A stretch of 42,748 bases of DNA, from the NCBI GenBank assembly GCA_045538535.1, contig JAZSRN010000027.1, positions 1 through 42,748 of the forward strand, read 5' to 3'. A program made the translations under genes and the position numbers. The DNA comes from RUG14219 sp045538535 (GTDB taxonomy: Bacteria > Cyanobacteriota > Vampirovibrionia > Gastranaerophilales > Gastranaerophilaceae). Positions 17,447 to 25,586 of this stretch are shown piece by piece. Numbering within the stretch: position 1 is the stretch's first letter; every line of letters begins with the position of its first letter. The notes under the pieces were generated by a model. The model made no database searches, was not told the origin of the DNA, and was given only the letters and a program-made list of their open reading frames with translations.

Positions 17447-18364
17447 ATGTTAAAAAGAATAAAACGATTTGCGTTTTCATTGGCAGAAGTTATGGTTGTA
17501 TTAGCAATTGTAACAGCAGTTGTTGCCGTTAGTATAAAAATTACAAAATCCAGATTTGATTCGGTAAACCGATATTTATACTACACTGCGTACTCTACAC
17601 TTAAAACTTTAGTTGCAGAAGTTCACCTCAAAATCAATTCTGAAACACCTAATATAGATCAAGTCACCGGCGAAACACTTCCATACAATGAGGCAGCTCC
17701 TATTTGGGATGGTACAGAGACTGGAAAGAATTTATGTTTTGGAATTGCCGAATTTGCAAACTTAACTGCAAGTGGAGAATTGTGTGATACCGGTGCGGAA
17801 AAAGCAACCGTTGATAACATTGCTAATTCGCCGGAACCATATTTTGGTGCTATAAAACCATCTCTTATATTACGCAACGGTATGAGACTTTATTCATTAA
17901 CTAAAACTGAATCCCCTTCAATACTAAATGATTTCACTATATTCAACGAAGATGGTTCTGAAAGTGAAGCTCTATCCGATAATGCTCGTAAAGCTTATCT
18001 TGTCTATGTTGATATTGATGGCGAACGAAATGATTCCACACTTTGGGAAGATATTTACCCATTTTATATAACATTGAACGGATATGTTATTCCTGCATAT
18101 AAAGATGGCGGAATTGGCGGTGCAAACAATATTGTTGATATGGCAACAAGTATTGAATATGATGATGTTAATCCTTCTAACGGTAATGTAAATTCCCGCT
18201 GGCTCGCAAAAAATATAACATTTCAAGATGCAGCTTGTCGATCCGGATTTGTCAACGCACTCGGATATTGTGGCAGCAGAGAAACTGATGATATATGCAA
18301 AAAAGCCACAGACAAATACGCAAATTGCAGAGTACGAGTAATAGCACCAATAAAAATATTTTAG
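17447..18364 (+). CDS. Type II/IV pilin-like pseudopilin (prepilin N-methylation motif)
   Basis: A 305-residue protein with a short basic leader and a type IV prepilin motif: cleavage is expected after Ala9 in KRFA|FSLAE, leaving Phe10 as +1 and Glu14 as +5, followed by a 20-residue hydrophobic helix. The rest is an extracytoplasmic globular domain with several Cys residues near the C-terminus (for example DAACRSG, ALGYCGS, DDICKKA, YANCRV), which may form disulfides. It is processed by a prepilin peptidase and assembled by a T2SS or type IV pilus machine not encoded here. GAGG lies ahead of the ATG. Long pseudopilins of this kind are often carried in many copies; its partner system is unknown. 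Confidence 0.82.
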   Translation: MLKRIKRFAFSLAEVMVVLAIVTAVVAVSIKITKSRFDSVNRYLYYTAYSTLKTLVAEVHLKINSETPNIDQVTGETLPYNEAAPIWDGTETGKNLCFGIAEFANLTASGELCDTGAEKATVDNIANSPEPYFGAIKPSLILRNGMRLYSLTKTESPSILNDFTIFNEDGSESEALSDNARKAYLVYVDIDGERNDSTLWEDIYPFYITLNGYVIPAYKDGGIGGANNIVDMATSIEYDDVNPSNGNVNSRWLAKNITFQDAACRSGFVNALGYCGSRETDDICKKATDKYANCRVRVIAPIKIF

Positions 18365-18370
18365 GTAAAA

Positions 18371-18817
18371 ATGATTTTTGATAAGATAGAAAATATAGAT
18401 TTATACACAAATATTCCTTCAAGCGTAACGGAATTTTTAAAAAACTTAGATAAAAATATGCAAATCGGGCGATACGACATTGCCGAGAATATTTATGTAA
18501 ATGTGGATAAATATAATACAAAGCCATACTGTAATACAAAAATGGAAGCACACAAAAAATATATTGATATTCAGCTTTTATTAAATGGTTTGGAAAGATT
18601 GGATTATTCGAATATTGAAAATCTTTACGTATCAGAAGAATATGATGAAGAGCGCGACGTTATGTTTTTTAAAGAACCTAAACACTCAAATTCCGTAATT
18701 CTTAACGACTCAAATTTCATAATGTTATATCCACATGACGCGCACAGACCCCAAATAAGTCATGACAATAACAATTCCGAAGTTACAAAAATTGTCATTA
18801 AAATAAAAGTTGATTAA
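18371..18817 (+). CDS. YhcH/YjgK/YiaL family protein (DUF386)
   Basis: A 148-residue single-domain cupin-like protein. The family signature is present as EAHKKYIDIQLLLNG (metal-binding His and Glu), the YPHDAHRPQ motif in the C-terminal third, and a terminal KIVIKIKV strand. Relatives are linked to sialic acid and other sugar catabolism (anomerase- or mutarotase-like) and to biofilm phenotypes; no sugar operon is seen here, so the substrate is open. It starts 6 bases after the pseudopilin stop with AGGT as ribosome site. Its stop lies two bases from the stop of the convergent gene, with no terminator between. Confidence 0.88.
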   Translation: MIFDKIENIDLYTNIPSSVTEFLKNLDKNMQIGRYDIAENIYVNVDKYNTKPYCNTKMEAHKKYIDIQLLLNGLERLDYSNIENLYVSEEYDEERDVMFFKEPKHSNSVILNDSNFIMLYPHDAHRPQISHDNNNSEVTKIVIKIKVD

Positions 18818-18819
18818 AT

Positions 18820-19869
18820 TTATACTTTATTTATTGTTTTATTTTTGTAATTAGATATTTGACTATTTGCAAGTGCATTTAAATTAGGGTCAATATATTT
18901 TTTCATTATAACTTTTTCTACAAACAAATCTATCGGTTTTATCGCCAAACCTAAAGCTATAAAACCCCCAACCGTTTTTAACATTTTTGCTCTAAATATC
19001 TGTGAATTTTCAAAATTTTTCAAAATTTCCGAGGCTGCAAATTCCGCATTATACTTTGCGAATTCAGGATTTTTTGCGAATTTTTCTTTATATTTAAGAA
19101 ATTTATCAAACATCGCCTGCGAAAACTCTGCCGGTTTTTCGTTTTTCATAAGCTTCTCACGAATTTTAAACATTCTATCAATTCCCACCTCTGCAAACTG
19201 ATGCACCTTATCTTTAGTTGACATGGCCATGGCTTCGGGATGTCGACGTGTCCATATATATTCAGTTAAAATTTTCAACGGATTTTTGATTTTTCGTGCA
19301 CCCATTTCATGCTTCATTTGAGTGTCTAAAGCATCAAAAAATTCCGTTTTATATAGTGAAACATCATTTTGATATTTGCCAAGTTTTCGACGTTGCATAA
19401 AACCAATAGAAAACTTCGAAATTTCTTCTTGTGTTTGATATGTTAATCCACTTTTACCTAAACTCCCCGCAATAGAAGCAATTTTTTGACCGATTATAAC
19501 TGCAGCAGTAGGCAAAACAACACTGGCTAAAAGTTGGAATATAGCTTGAGATGTACCTCTCATTGCATCCGGATTATAAGAGGTTTTGTCATTTTTATAT
19601 TTATCATAAATGTCTGCACCAAAATACAACATTGCCGGAAACCACAAAATCATCCCTAATTTAGGCGCAATTTCACTGATTGCGGCACCAAGTTCATTAG
19701 AATACGCAAGCCCACGAACCGGCCATTTCATCAACGGGTCATTATAACTATCCGAAGTTTTCAACTTAGGCTGTGTATTATTTGTCCCCGAGGTAAAACT
19801 TTGGTTATTTATATTTTTTGGCGTAAAAGCATTTATCTTACAAGGCATAATAGGCGCCATTCCAATCAC
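18820..19869 (-). CDS. Membrane protein of unknown function
   Basis: A 349-residue protein starting at GTG with GAAGGAG 10 bases ahead. After a polar N-terminus of about 45 residues (with NNQSFTSGTNN) come hydrophobic segments near residues 68-86 and 110-132, a long basic helical region (about 145-300, many Lys) and a final hydrophobic segment near 305-325 before a polar tail. No enzyme motif or signal peptidase site is visible. The basic middle would be cytoplasmic in the simplest topology. I do not recognise the family. It stands alone, convergent with the YhcH gene and upstream of tRNA-Leu. Confidence 0.75.
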   Translation of the reverse strand: MIGMAPIMPCKINAFTPKNINNQSFTSGTNNTQPKLKTSDSYNDPLMKWPVRGLAYSNELGAAISEIAPKLGMILWFPAMLYFGADIYDKYKNDKTSYNPDAMRGTSQAIFQLLASVVLPTAAVIIGQKIASIAGSLGKSGLTYQTQEEISKFSIGFMQRRKLGKYQNDVSLYKTEFFDALDTQMKHEMGARKIKNPLKILTEYIWTRRHPEAMAMSTKDKVHQFAEVGIDRMFKIREKLMKNEKPAEFSQAMFDKFLKYKEKFAKNPEFAKYNAEFAASEILKNFENSQIFRAKMLKTVGGFIALGLAIKPIDLFVEKVIMKKYIDPNLNALANSQISNYKNKTINKV

Positions 19870-19908
19870 TTTGTAGTGTCTCCTTCTACAATCTATTTTT
19901 AACCCAAT

Positions 19909-19937
19909 AGTATATTCAATATTTTAACATTTCTGAA
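19909..19937 (-). promoter_or_regulatory. Promoter candidate of the membrane protein gene
   Basis: Minus-strand TTCAGA (19937-19932), 17-base spacer, TATACT (19914-19909), 39 bases ahead of the GTG at 19869. The -35 match is 4 of 6. Confidence 0.4.
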
Positions 19938-20000
19938 TAATAAACTTTGTCAGTAAATATCAAAAATTTTAACAATTATTTACTCAAATGATTCTTCGAG

Positions 20001-20024
20001 AAAAAAAGCTCCCGTTAAGGAGCT
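20001..20024 (-). terminator. Terminator of tRNA-Leu
   Basis: On the minus strand a 6-bp stem AGCTCC / GGAGCT with a 6-base loop is followed by a run of seven T (with the stem's T), 9 bases after the tRNA 3' end. Confidence 0.85.
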
Positions 20025-20032
20025 CTTTAATT

Positions 20033-20118
20033 TGCCGATGGCCAGAGTCGAACTGGCACGTGGGGTGAACCACACCAGATTTTGAGTCTGGCACGTCTAC
20101 CAATTTCATCACATCGGC
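20033..20118 (-). tRNA. tRNA-Leu (anticodon CAA)
   Basis: An 86-base class II tRNA. The acceptor stem GCCGATG pairs with CATCGGC and discriminator A follows. The anticodon arm is CCAGA, loop CTCAAAA, TCTGG, giving anticodon CAA, which reads UUG. A long variable arm (TGGT...ACCCCA region) and the T arm with GTTCGACTC are present. The 3' CCA is not encoded and must be added by the CCA-adding enzyme. It has its own promoter and terminator, so it is transcribed singly. Confidence 0.95.
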
Positions 20119-20128
20119 CCACAACTAT

Positions 20129-20156
20129 ATAATAACAGAAACATTTTAAATTTCAA
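20129..20156 (-). promoter_or_regulatory. Promoter of tRNA-Leu
   Basis: Minus-strand TTGAAA (20156-20151), 16-base spacer, TATTAT (20134-20129), ending 10 bases before the mature 5' end. Confidence 0.6.
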
Positions 20157-20256
20157 ATATTATTTTTATTTTTTTTTATAATCTTCACAAAACGACTTCA
20201 TGTTTGATTTCACAAGATTTTGGGAATGTATAAAATACAAATAAAAGGAGAGATTT

Positions 20257-21042
20257 ATGAGGCTATTTTTACTTTTTACATTTACATTGGCATGCCTAAA
20301 TTACAATTTTGCATTTTCTACACCACTTGAAATGGGAATATCAAAAGAACAATATATCGGAGGCAACCGAGTTATTGACGGAGAAACAGGTTTACCGATA
20401 GCTGGTGCTGAAATCTCAGTACCGCAAAAAAATTACAAGGTTTATACAAATGCAGACGGTTATTTTTCTCTTCAATCAAATATGAATTCACCAACAATAG
20501 TTTCGGTACAAAAAGACGGATATCGCAACTTTTCTACAACATTATTGCCCTACGATAAACATGGCCCAATTAATTTATCTCTAACCAAAGAACAAGCCAA
20601 CGACATTGAATTAGAATACGAATTGTGTCACCTTGGGGATAACAGTTTTTCTGAAAGTTCAGCTAATTCGGGGGATTTCAAATCTAAAGCGGTAGGCCCA
20701 TTTTATTCAAAAGTTTTCAAACTACCTAGCGCTGCTCTTAATCGAACAAATTATCTTGTAATCGGCTCTATTATTGGAATAGATACACAAATGGCAAGAA
20801 AATTAGGGCAAAATAGAGTTACAAATTCATACTCTACACCTCCAGAAGTTTATTTTAACGGAACAAAAATCGCCGAAATACAATTAAACGGTGATAATCA
20901 AAGAATAAAAATACCGAACAAACTTATCAAAGGAGATTCAATGAACGAAGTAACCATTCGCACAGGACATAATCTATTCCAAATGGCACATCTGGATTAT
21001 GATGATATCGAATTTATGAACTTGAGCATACACGCAGAATAA
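20257..21042 (+). CDS. Secreted protein with carboxypeptidase-regulatory-like domain
   Basis: A 261-residue exported protein: signal peptide (about residues 1-21), then a CarboxypepD_reg/CnaB-like beta-sandwich (about 36-110; the hallmarks are DGETGLPIAGAEISV, YTNADGYFSL and VQKDGYRNF), and a C-terminal domain rich in strands ending DYDDIEFMNLSI that looks like a galactose-binding-type jellyroll. No catalytic motif is visible, so a binding or surface role is inferred. An AAAAGGAGA ribosome site precedes the ATG. It is convergent with a secreted matrixin 17 bases away. Confidence 0.78.
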   Translation: MRLFLLFTFTLACLNYNFAFSTPLEMGISKEQYIGGNRVIDGETGLPIAGAEISVPQKNYKVYTNADGYFSLQSNMNSPTIVSVQKDGYRNFSTTLLPYDKHGPINLSLTKEQANDIELEYELCHLGDNSFSESSANSGDFKSKAVGPFYSKVFKLPSAALNRTNYLVIGSIIGIDTQMARKLGQNRVTNSYSTPPEVYFNGTKIAEIQLNGDNQRIKIPNKLIKGDSMNEVTIRTGHNLFQMAHLDYDDIEFMNLSIHAE

Positions 21043-21059
21043 AAATATTTTTCAAAAAA

Positions 21060-21590
21060 CTATTTCCAATTATATATTTCTTTCAACTTCGCAATATCAG
21101 TAGGCGTAATTTCCATTTTCGCATTAGCACCGGGAAACATCACGCTTTTATTATCGCTTGAATGTTTTAACCCAATTGCATGTCCAACCTCATGAACCAT
21201 TACGACATACCTTATATCTTGATTTAATACTTTGTCATCAAGCGTTTTGTCTGCAATCCATATTACTGCATGATTAATTGACTCACCATATTTTGTGGTT
21301 CTTGTAAGCCCTATTGTCAAATCAGAAAGCGGCTCTTCGATTTTTTCAACAAAACGAACTTCTATATCCGCAGAATTTGCACGAGGCACATAATAAAATC
21401 TCATTTTATCATCAGTAAATTTGGCCCACTCCTCAAACGATTTTTTCATTAAATCGGAATCTTCATGTTCTGGAATATAAACTCTTATTTTTTTAGTAAA
21501 TTCCCAACGTACAGCAGCAAAAGTTTTCAATTGCGCAAAACTTAGGGTTACCAATAAAACCAACACCACTATTATGAATATTTTTTTCAT
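21060..21590 (-). CDS. Secreted matrixin-type zinc metalloprotease (M10)
   Basis: A 176-residue exported protease. A hydrophobic signal peptide (about residues 1-27) precedes a compact catalytic domain. The metzincin zinc motif HEVGHAIGLKH is complete, and the Met-turn appears as SVMFPG about 10 residues later. There is no visible prodomain with a cysteine switch, so activity control is unclear. The ATG at 21590 has AAGGTAG upstream; a TTG codon one position earlier is in frame but badly placed. Closest architectures are the small bacterial matrixins, which degrade extracellular or envelope proteins. Confidence 0.88.
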   Translation of the reverse strand: MKKIFIIVVLVLLVTLSFAQLKTFAAVRWEFTKKIRVYIPEHEDSDLMKKSFEEWAKFTDDKMRFYYVPRANSADIEVRFVEKIEEPLSDLTIGLTRTTKYGESINHAVIWIADKTLDDKVLNQDIRYVVMVHEVGHAIGLKHSSDNKSVMFPGANAKMEITPTDIAKLKEIYNWK

Positions 21591-21613
21591 CAAACTACCT
21601 TCTTTTAAACAGA

Positions 21614-21910
21614 CTAAAAATGCATATCAAACTTCGACGGCGTACCGTTTACTTTTTCATCTTCCATACGCATTGCAGAACCTATAGTAAAACTATGGGC
21701 AAAGAACCTATTAATTTGATACGCAATATCCCCGTTAAATACTTCTTCATTCTCTTCAAGGAAATTAAACAACGGCTCAACCGGAGATGCGACAATACCA
21801 TTCAAAGTTTCTCCGGCTTGCTGCAGAGTTCTTTCTCCTATTTCCGGAACCTTAATATTCATCCCGAAAGGTTTATATGGTCTATTAAATGATGCTCCGT
21901 TTTCTGTCAT
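21614..21910 (-). CDS. Small hypothetical protein
   Basis: A 98-residue protein with AGAGGA well placed before its ATG. It is polar, has no signal peptide or membrane segment, and contains a helical middle (RTLQQAGETLNGIV, EPLFNFLEENEEVF) and a Phe-rich stretch (INRFFAHSF). I recognise no family. It lies 24 bases upstream of the matrixin on the same strand, so the two are probably co-transcribed, and it could be a cytoplasmic partner, but nothing in the sequence shows that. Confidence 0.65.
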   Translation of the reverse strand: MTENGASFNRPYKPFGMNIKVPEIGERTLQQAGETLNGIVASPVEPLFNFLEENEEVFNGDIAYQINRFFAHSFTIGSAMRMEDEKVNGTPSKFDMHF

Positions 21911-22007
21911 TTGCCTATTCCTCTTAGTATTACAATCTACTAATCGGAATATCTATGTCAAAACTTAAAACTTTCAATCATTTTTTTACAATTGTTAATA
22001 TAATTAC

Positions 22008-23432
22008 CTAATATTCGGGATTATATTTGAGTTTCGAGGTATCAATTTTTCTACCGGTAGTTTGTCTGTAATTTTTAACCATACCTATAACATCTTCACT
22101 GTGAAAAAGTCCGGCATTTGCATCTTCAATTATCTGATTAAAATATTTTTGTCCGGCTTCAAGACTAAAAGGGAAATTCTCACCCGAAATATCGTCACTT
22201 CCATGAATTCCATTACAACGTTTACAAGCCAATCCCATATTGAACATTTCATTTGCCCCACCTTTACTACGCGGGATTATATGTTCAATAGATACCGCAG
22301 ACAAATCCAGAAAATTGAATATAATTGTTTCTGCTGAACGATTTTTATGCTTAACGATAAATGCGTGCTCATTATTTATTGATGTCGGCAATGTTTCAGA
22401 AATATCTTCAATCCTTTTTAAAAGTTCTTTATCCTCAACACCTTCTAATATTTCAGCCAACTTGTATCTAAAAGCTTTATTACTAAATTGTAATGTTACC
22501 GGTTTTTTATCAATTTTATCTGTGGTTATATTACACAATTCAACAATATCTTCTCGCCGCACAGATGCAGCCAACTCTTTAATCTTACCTAAAATTAACT
22601 TTTGAACTTTTTTAGGAGCATCTTTGTCTTTTGGATCAACATAATTACCTTCAGCTTTCGGATTTATTTTTGTTTCTTTGTACATTCTCGCAATTAATCT
22701 TGAAGGAAAAGGTTTGTCACCTAATTCTTTAAATGTCGGATGGTTTAATAAATTTGCAATCTCTTTTATATTTTTAGAAATTTTGCTATCACTAATCAAA
22801 TCGGCCATTTTAAAAACTTGATAATAAAACTCTTTCGCACTATATGCACTTACATAAGGTTTACCCTCAATTCTATATTCAGAATTTTCCAACAATTTAT
22901 TAAACGCAAGTTGTTGCTTTTCCGGCAATTTATCACCTAATGCTCTCAACTGGGCAAATACACTTTGCTGATCAACAATTAACTCCTTTTCTGCTTGCGG
23001 GAAAAGTTCCTTAATTGCGCCTTGCAATGACAAATGAGGATTTTCCTTACCTACTTTTTCAATATTGCTAATTATATTTAATTGTGTTTCTGAAAAATAA
23101 TCTTTAAAATGACGCATTACCCGCGCAAAAACTTCAGCATTCCGCGAAAGTTTTTTACTTCTTATCAAAAATTTATCAGTTTCTTCTTGGACAAACATTA
23201 GATTTTCACACCACATACAACCGACATGCCCGCCACGTGCATATTTTCTAAATGCAGACTGAGATTCTATGGCCGCTTTTGTTATAACCGAATTTCCAAA
23301 ATATATACCGGAATATTGCGGCAAAACAACAAAATCATTAGATACTTTTGGTTGTGAATATTGATTGCTTTGTTTATTAGAAGTTCGATTATTTATAAAA
23401 TTAGCGCGATATTGTATAGGCAAAATTTTCAT
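22008..23432 (-). CDS. HNH-domain protein with split zinc ligands (paralogue 1)
   Basis: A 474-residue protein. A polar N-terminal tail (about 1-65) is followed by CMWC (Cys72, Cys75), then some 300 helical residues, and a C-terminal HNH core: IEHIIPRSKGGANEMFN, with Glu383-His384 at the ββα start, and CKRCN (Cys403, Cys406, Asn407). In ordinary HNH nucleases the first CxxC lies some 20-30 residues before the core; here over 300 separate them. The HNH residues look intact, so metal-dependent DNA cleavage is possible, but no partner methylase, toxin delivery domain or defence gene is nearby. No Shine-Dalgarno is seen at the ATG. It is homologous over its length to the next gene upstream. Confidence 0.75.
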   Translation of the reverse strand: MKILPIQYRANFINNRTSNKQSNQYSQPKVSNDFVVLPQYSGIYFGNSVITKAAIESQSAFRKYARGGHVGCMWCENLMFVQEETDKFLIRSKKLSRNAEVFARVMRHFKDYFSETQLNIISNIEKVGKENPHLSLQGAIKELFPQAEKELIVDQQSVFAQLRALGDKLPEKQQLAFNKLLENSEYRIEGKPYVSAYSAKEFYYQVFKMADLISDSKISKNIKEIANLLNHPTFKELGDKPFPSRLIARMYKETKINPKAEGNYVDPKDKDAPKKVQKLILGKIKELAASVRREDIVELCNITTDKIDKKPVTLQFSNKAFRYKLAEILEGVEDKELLKRIEDISETLPTSINNEHAFIVKHKNRSAETIIFNFLDLSAVSIEHIIPRSKGGANEMFNMGLACKRCNGIHGSDDISGENFPFSLEAGQKYFNQIIEDANAGLFHSEDVIGMVKNYRQTTGRKIDTSKLKYNPEY

Positions 23433-23467
23433 ACAATAGAAAAATCGCTAAACAATCTTTTTTGCCA

Positions 23468-24439
23468 TTATATTAAATCTTTGTAACACTTGTCATTTAA
23501 TAGTGACAAATCAATATTTATCTCATTTTCGGATAAACACGCCAAAACGTGACAAAGATTTTCGATATATTCTTTTTTCCCTATCCCTTTTTTACAAAGT
23601 GAAATCAATTTTTCGGCATGAACTTGAGCATTATGAGGCATATCCGGATTTTCTTCCAATTGCACCGACAGCGGATAATGATGTCTGGAACTATTACAAT
23701 AAGAACATTCCAGAGCAAAATTCAAAGAATTATTAAGCCCATTTTGACTGCGAGGCTGGAGATGTTCAAACGTACCGACAGCGGGATGGATAAGATTAAG
23801 AGCAATAACCTCGGGACGTTTACGAGCATTTTTCACAACAAAAGCGCAGACTTCATCACTTGAACGCGGTAATCTTCTGGCAATCTTAATAATTTCTTCC
23901 TTCATTTTTTCATTATTAAAATTTTTCAAGATACCTTTCAATTTTATTATAAACATTCTACGACTGAAAGCCTTTTTAGGCGCAGGATTAAATATCGTAT
24001 CGTTGGTTTTTATCATCAAATTACGCAATTTATGCGCAATTTTAGATGGCAAAATTCGTCTATAAAAACTTATTTTATTAAATATAACACTTTGAATTCG
24101 AACTAGCGCCAACTCATGAATATCACGTTTCATCATCAACAAATCTTGAAAATTTTTGTCCGGATACTTAACTGCCATATCTTTCAACATGTGATAAACT
24201 TGCTTCTCTACAGGAAACATAATATTCTCAAACGGTTTCAAAATCTCCACAACTTCAAGAGCAGTTCCGGTCAAATCCATTCTTTCCAACTGCGTATACA
24301 CATCAGGCGGAATCATCTCTCTACCACAACAAATACAAGGAATGCGATAATTTAATAAACTCTTCAATTCTCTTCGTGTCAAAGGAATTTCAGAGACCTT
24401 AAAAGTTATTTTTTTAGTTTTAAATTTCTTTCGCGCCAT
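23468..24439 (-). CDS. HNH-domain protein with split zinc ligands (paralogue 2)
   Basis: A 323-residue relative of the preceding protein. It has a very basic N-terminus (KKFKTKK), CICC (Cys35, Cys38), about 185 helical residues, then FEHLQPRSQNGLNNSLN with Glu225-His226 and CSYCN (Cys245, Cys248, Asn249). Shared with paralogue 1 are the AFVVK/AFIVK strand ahead of the core, the EHxxPRSxxGxN motif and the CxxCN ending, in the same order. The insertion is shorter than in paralogue 1. GGTGA lies ahead of the ATG and a TATAAT about 40 bases upstream. The tandem arrangement suggests duplication and joint function; the role is unknown. Confidence 0.75.
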   Translation of the reverse strand: MARKKFKTKKITFKVSEIPLTRRELKSLLNYRIPCICCGREMIPPDVYTQLERMDLTGTALEVVEILKPFENIMFPVEKQVYHMLKDMAVKYPDKNFQDLLMMKRDIHELALVRIQSVIFNKISFYRRILPSKIAHKLRNLMIKTNDTIFNPAPKKAFSRRMFIIKLKGILKNFNNEKMKEEIIKIARRLPRSSDEVCAFVVKNARKRPEVIALNLIHPAVGTFEHLQPRSQNGLNNSLNFALECSYCNSSRHHYPLSVQLEENPDMPHNAQVHAEKLISLCKKGIGKKEYIENLCHVLACLSENEINIDLSLLNDKCYKDLI

Positions 24440-24507
24440 AAAATCACCAAACTATCCAATTATATTATACCCATAATTAGATAATTTTTAATCACTTATC
24501 GCAAAAA

Positions 24508-25119
24508 TTACCCCATTGGTGGCGGTTGAATATATAATGGCTTCAAAAGTCTCCAGTCACAATCTACCTTAGACATTTTTTCAATAGCAATATCAACCAG
24601 AATTTTACCGAGATTATCTGCACTTTCTTGGTACGAAATTCCGCCAAAAATTTCTTGCATTTTATTATCGGTCACAACATTATACGCACCGCTCAAAACT
24701 ATTTCTTTTACTTGTTCAATACTAACGGCACCTTTTATTTCGGTATCGCAATACAGATACGCACAATTTTTGCGGGCATCTAAAGCAACAAGAGGATTAT
24801 CTCCACCCAATTTTGCCAAAATTTCTAAAGATGAAACGCCAACTGCTTTACAATTTAATTGCTGCGCCATAACTCTCGCAACTGTTGTACAAGCACGAAT
24901 ACCGGTGAAACTACCCGGCCCGACATTTGTTGTTATCAAATCAATATTTTCAGGTTTAAGATTATTTTTTGTTAAAATATCCCTTATCGTTGAGATTAAA
25001 AAAGCAGAATGGTATTTGCCATCCTTATTTTCAACTATTTCTGCAGCTAAAAAATCTTCGTCACGTTTTAATGCGACATACATTTTATCCAGACAAGTGT
25101 CAAAACCCAAAGTAATCAT
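24508..25119 (-). CDS. tsaB: tRNA t6A biosynthesis protein TsaB
   Basis: Partner of TsaD and TsaE in forming N6-threonylcarbamoyladenosine at position 37 of ANN-decoding tRNAs. The 203-residue protein has the ASKHA-fold start LGFDTCLDKMYVAL and the family motif VGPGSFTGIRA at about residue 67-77; like other TsaB proteins it is short and lacks the catalytic metal site of TsaD. Its ATG overlaps the stop of tsaE by four bases, so the pair is translationally coupled. tsaD is not in the window. Confidence 0.93.
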   Translation of the reverse strand: MITLGFDTCLDKMYVALKRDEDFLAAEIVENKDGKYHSAFLISTIRDILTKNNLKPENIDLITTNVGPGSFTGIRACTTVARVMAQQLNCKAVGVSSLEILAKLGGDNPLVALDARKNCAYLYCDTEIKGAVSIEQVKEIVLSGAYNVVTDNKMQEIFGGISYQESADNLGKILVDIAIEKMSKVDCDWRLLKPLYIQPPPMG

Positions 25120-25586
25120 TGCATAAGCCCCTCTATAATGCCGTATTCATCTTCGCCGACGAATTCAAAATCATATTGCCTTGCATCATCATCGGAATAC
25201 GTGACATTTATTTTTAAATGATTGAAAGGCATTTCGTCTTGCGAAAACTCCGCCCACTCGACAAACGTAAGTTGACGACCTTCGGAATACTCTCTCAATT
25301 CATCAACAATAGTTTTTACACCTTCGTTTTCCAAACGATACAAATCAAAATGATACATTGGCAAAATTCCGGAATGATACTCGTTCAAAATAACAAAAGT
25401 AGGACTTGTCACATGTTCTTCAATGCCCAAGGCATCTGCCGCCAATTTTACAAAAGCAGTTTTCCCCGCGCCAATTTCACCATATAAAGATACAAAACAA
25501 CCATTTTTAGCCAATTTTACGAACTTTTCGGCTAAAGATTTTGTATCGTCTAAAGAGTAACACTTTTTGGAATAAATTTTAGTCAT
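25116..25586 (-). CDS. tsaE: tRNA t6A biosynthesis ATPase TsaE
   Basis: Small P-loop ATPase that drives the TsaB-TsaD cycle. I start it at the ATG at 25586, which overlaps the diguanylate cyclase stop in ATGACTAA; a longer frame reaches 25646 but lies wholly inside that gene. The resulting 156-residue protein has the normal length, Walker A GEIGAGKT (residues 36-43), TSPTF typical of TsaE, the YHFDLYRL motif and the FVEWAE Walker B-like segment. Confidence 0.92.
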   Translation of the reverse strand: MTKIYSKKCYSLDDTKSLAEKFVKLAKNGCFVSLYGEIGAGKTAFVKLAADALGIEEHVTSPTFVILNEYHSGILPMYHFDLYRLENEGVKTIVDELREYSEGRQLTFVEWAEFSQDEMPFNHLKINVTYSDDDARQYDFEFVGEDEYGIIEGLMQ

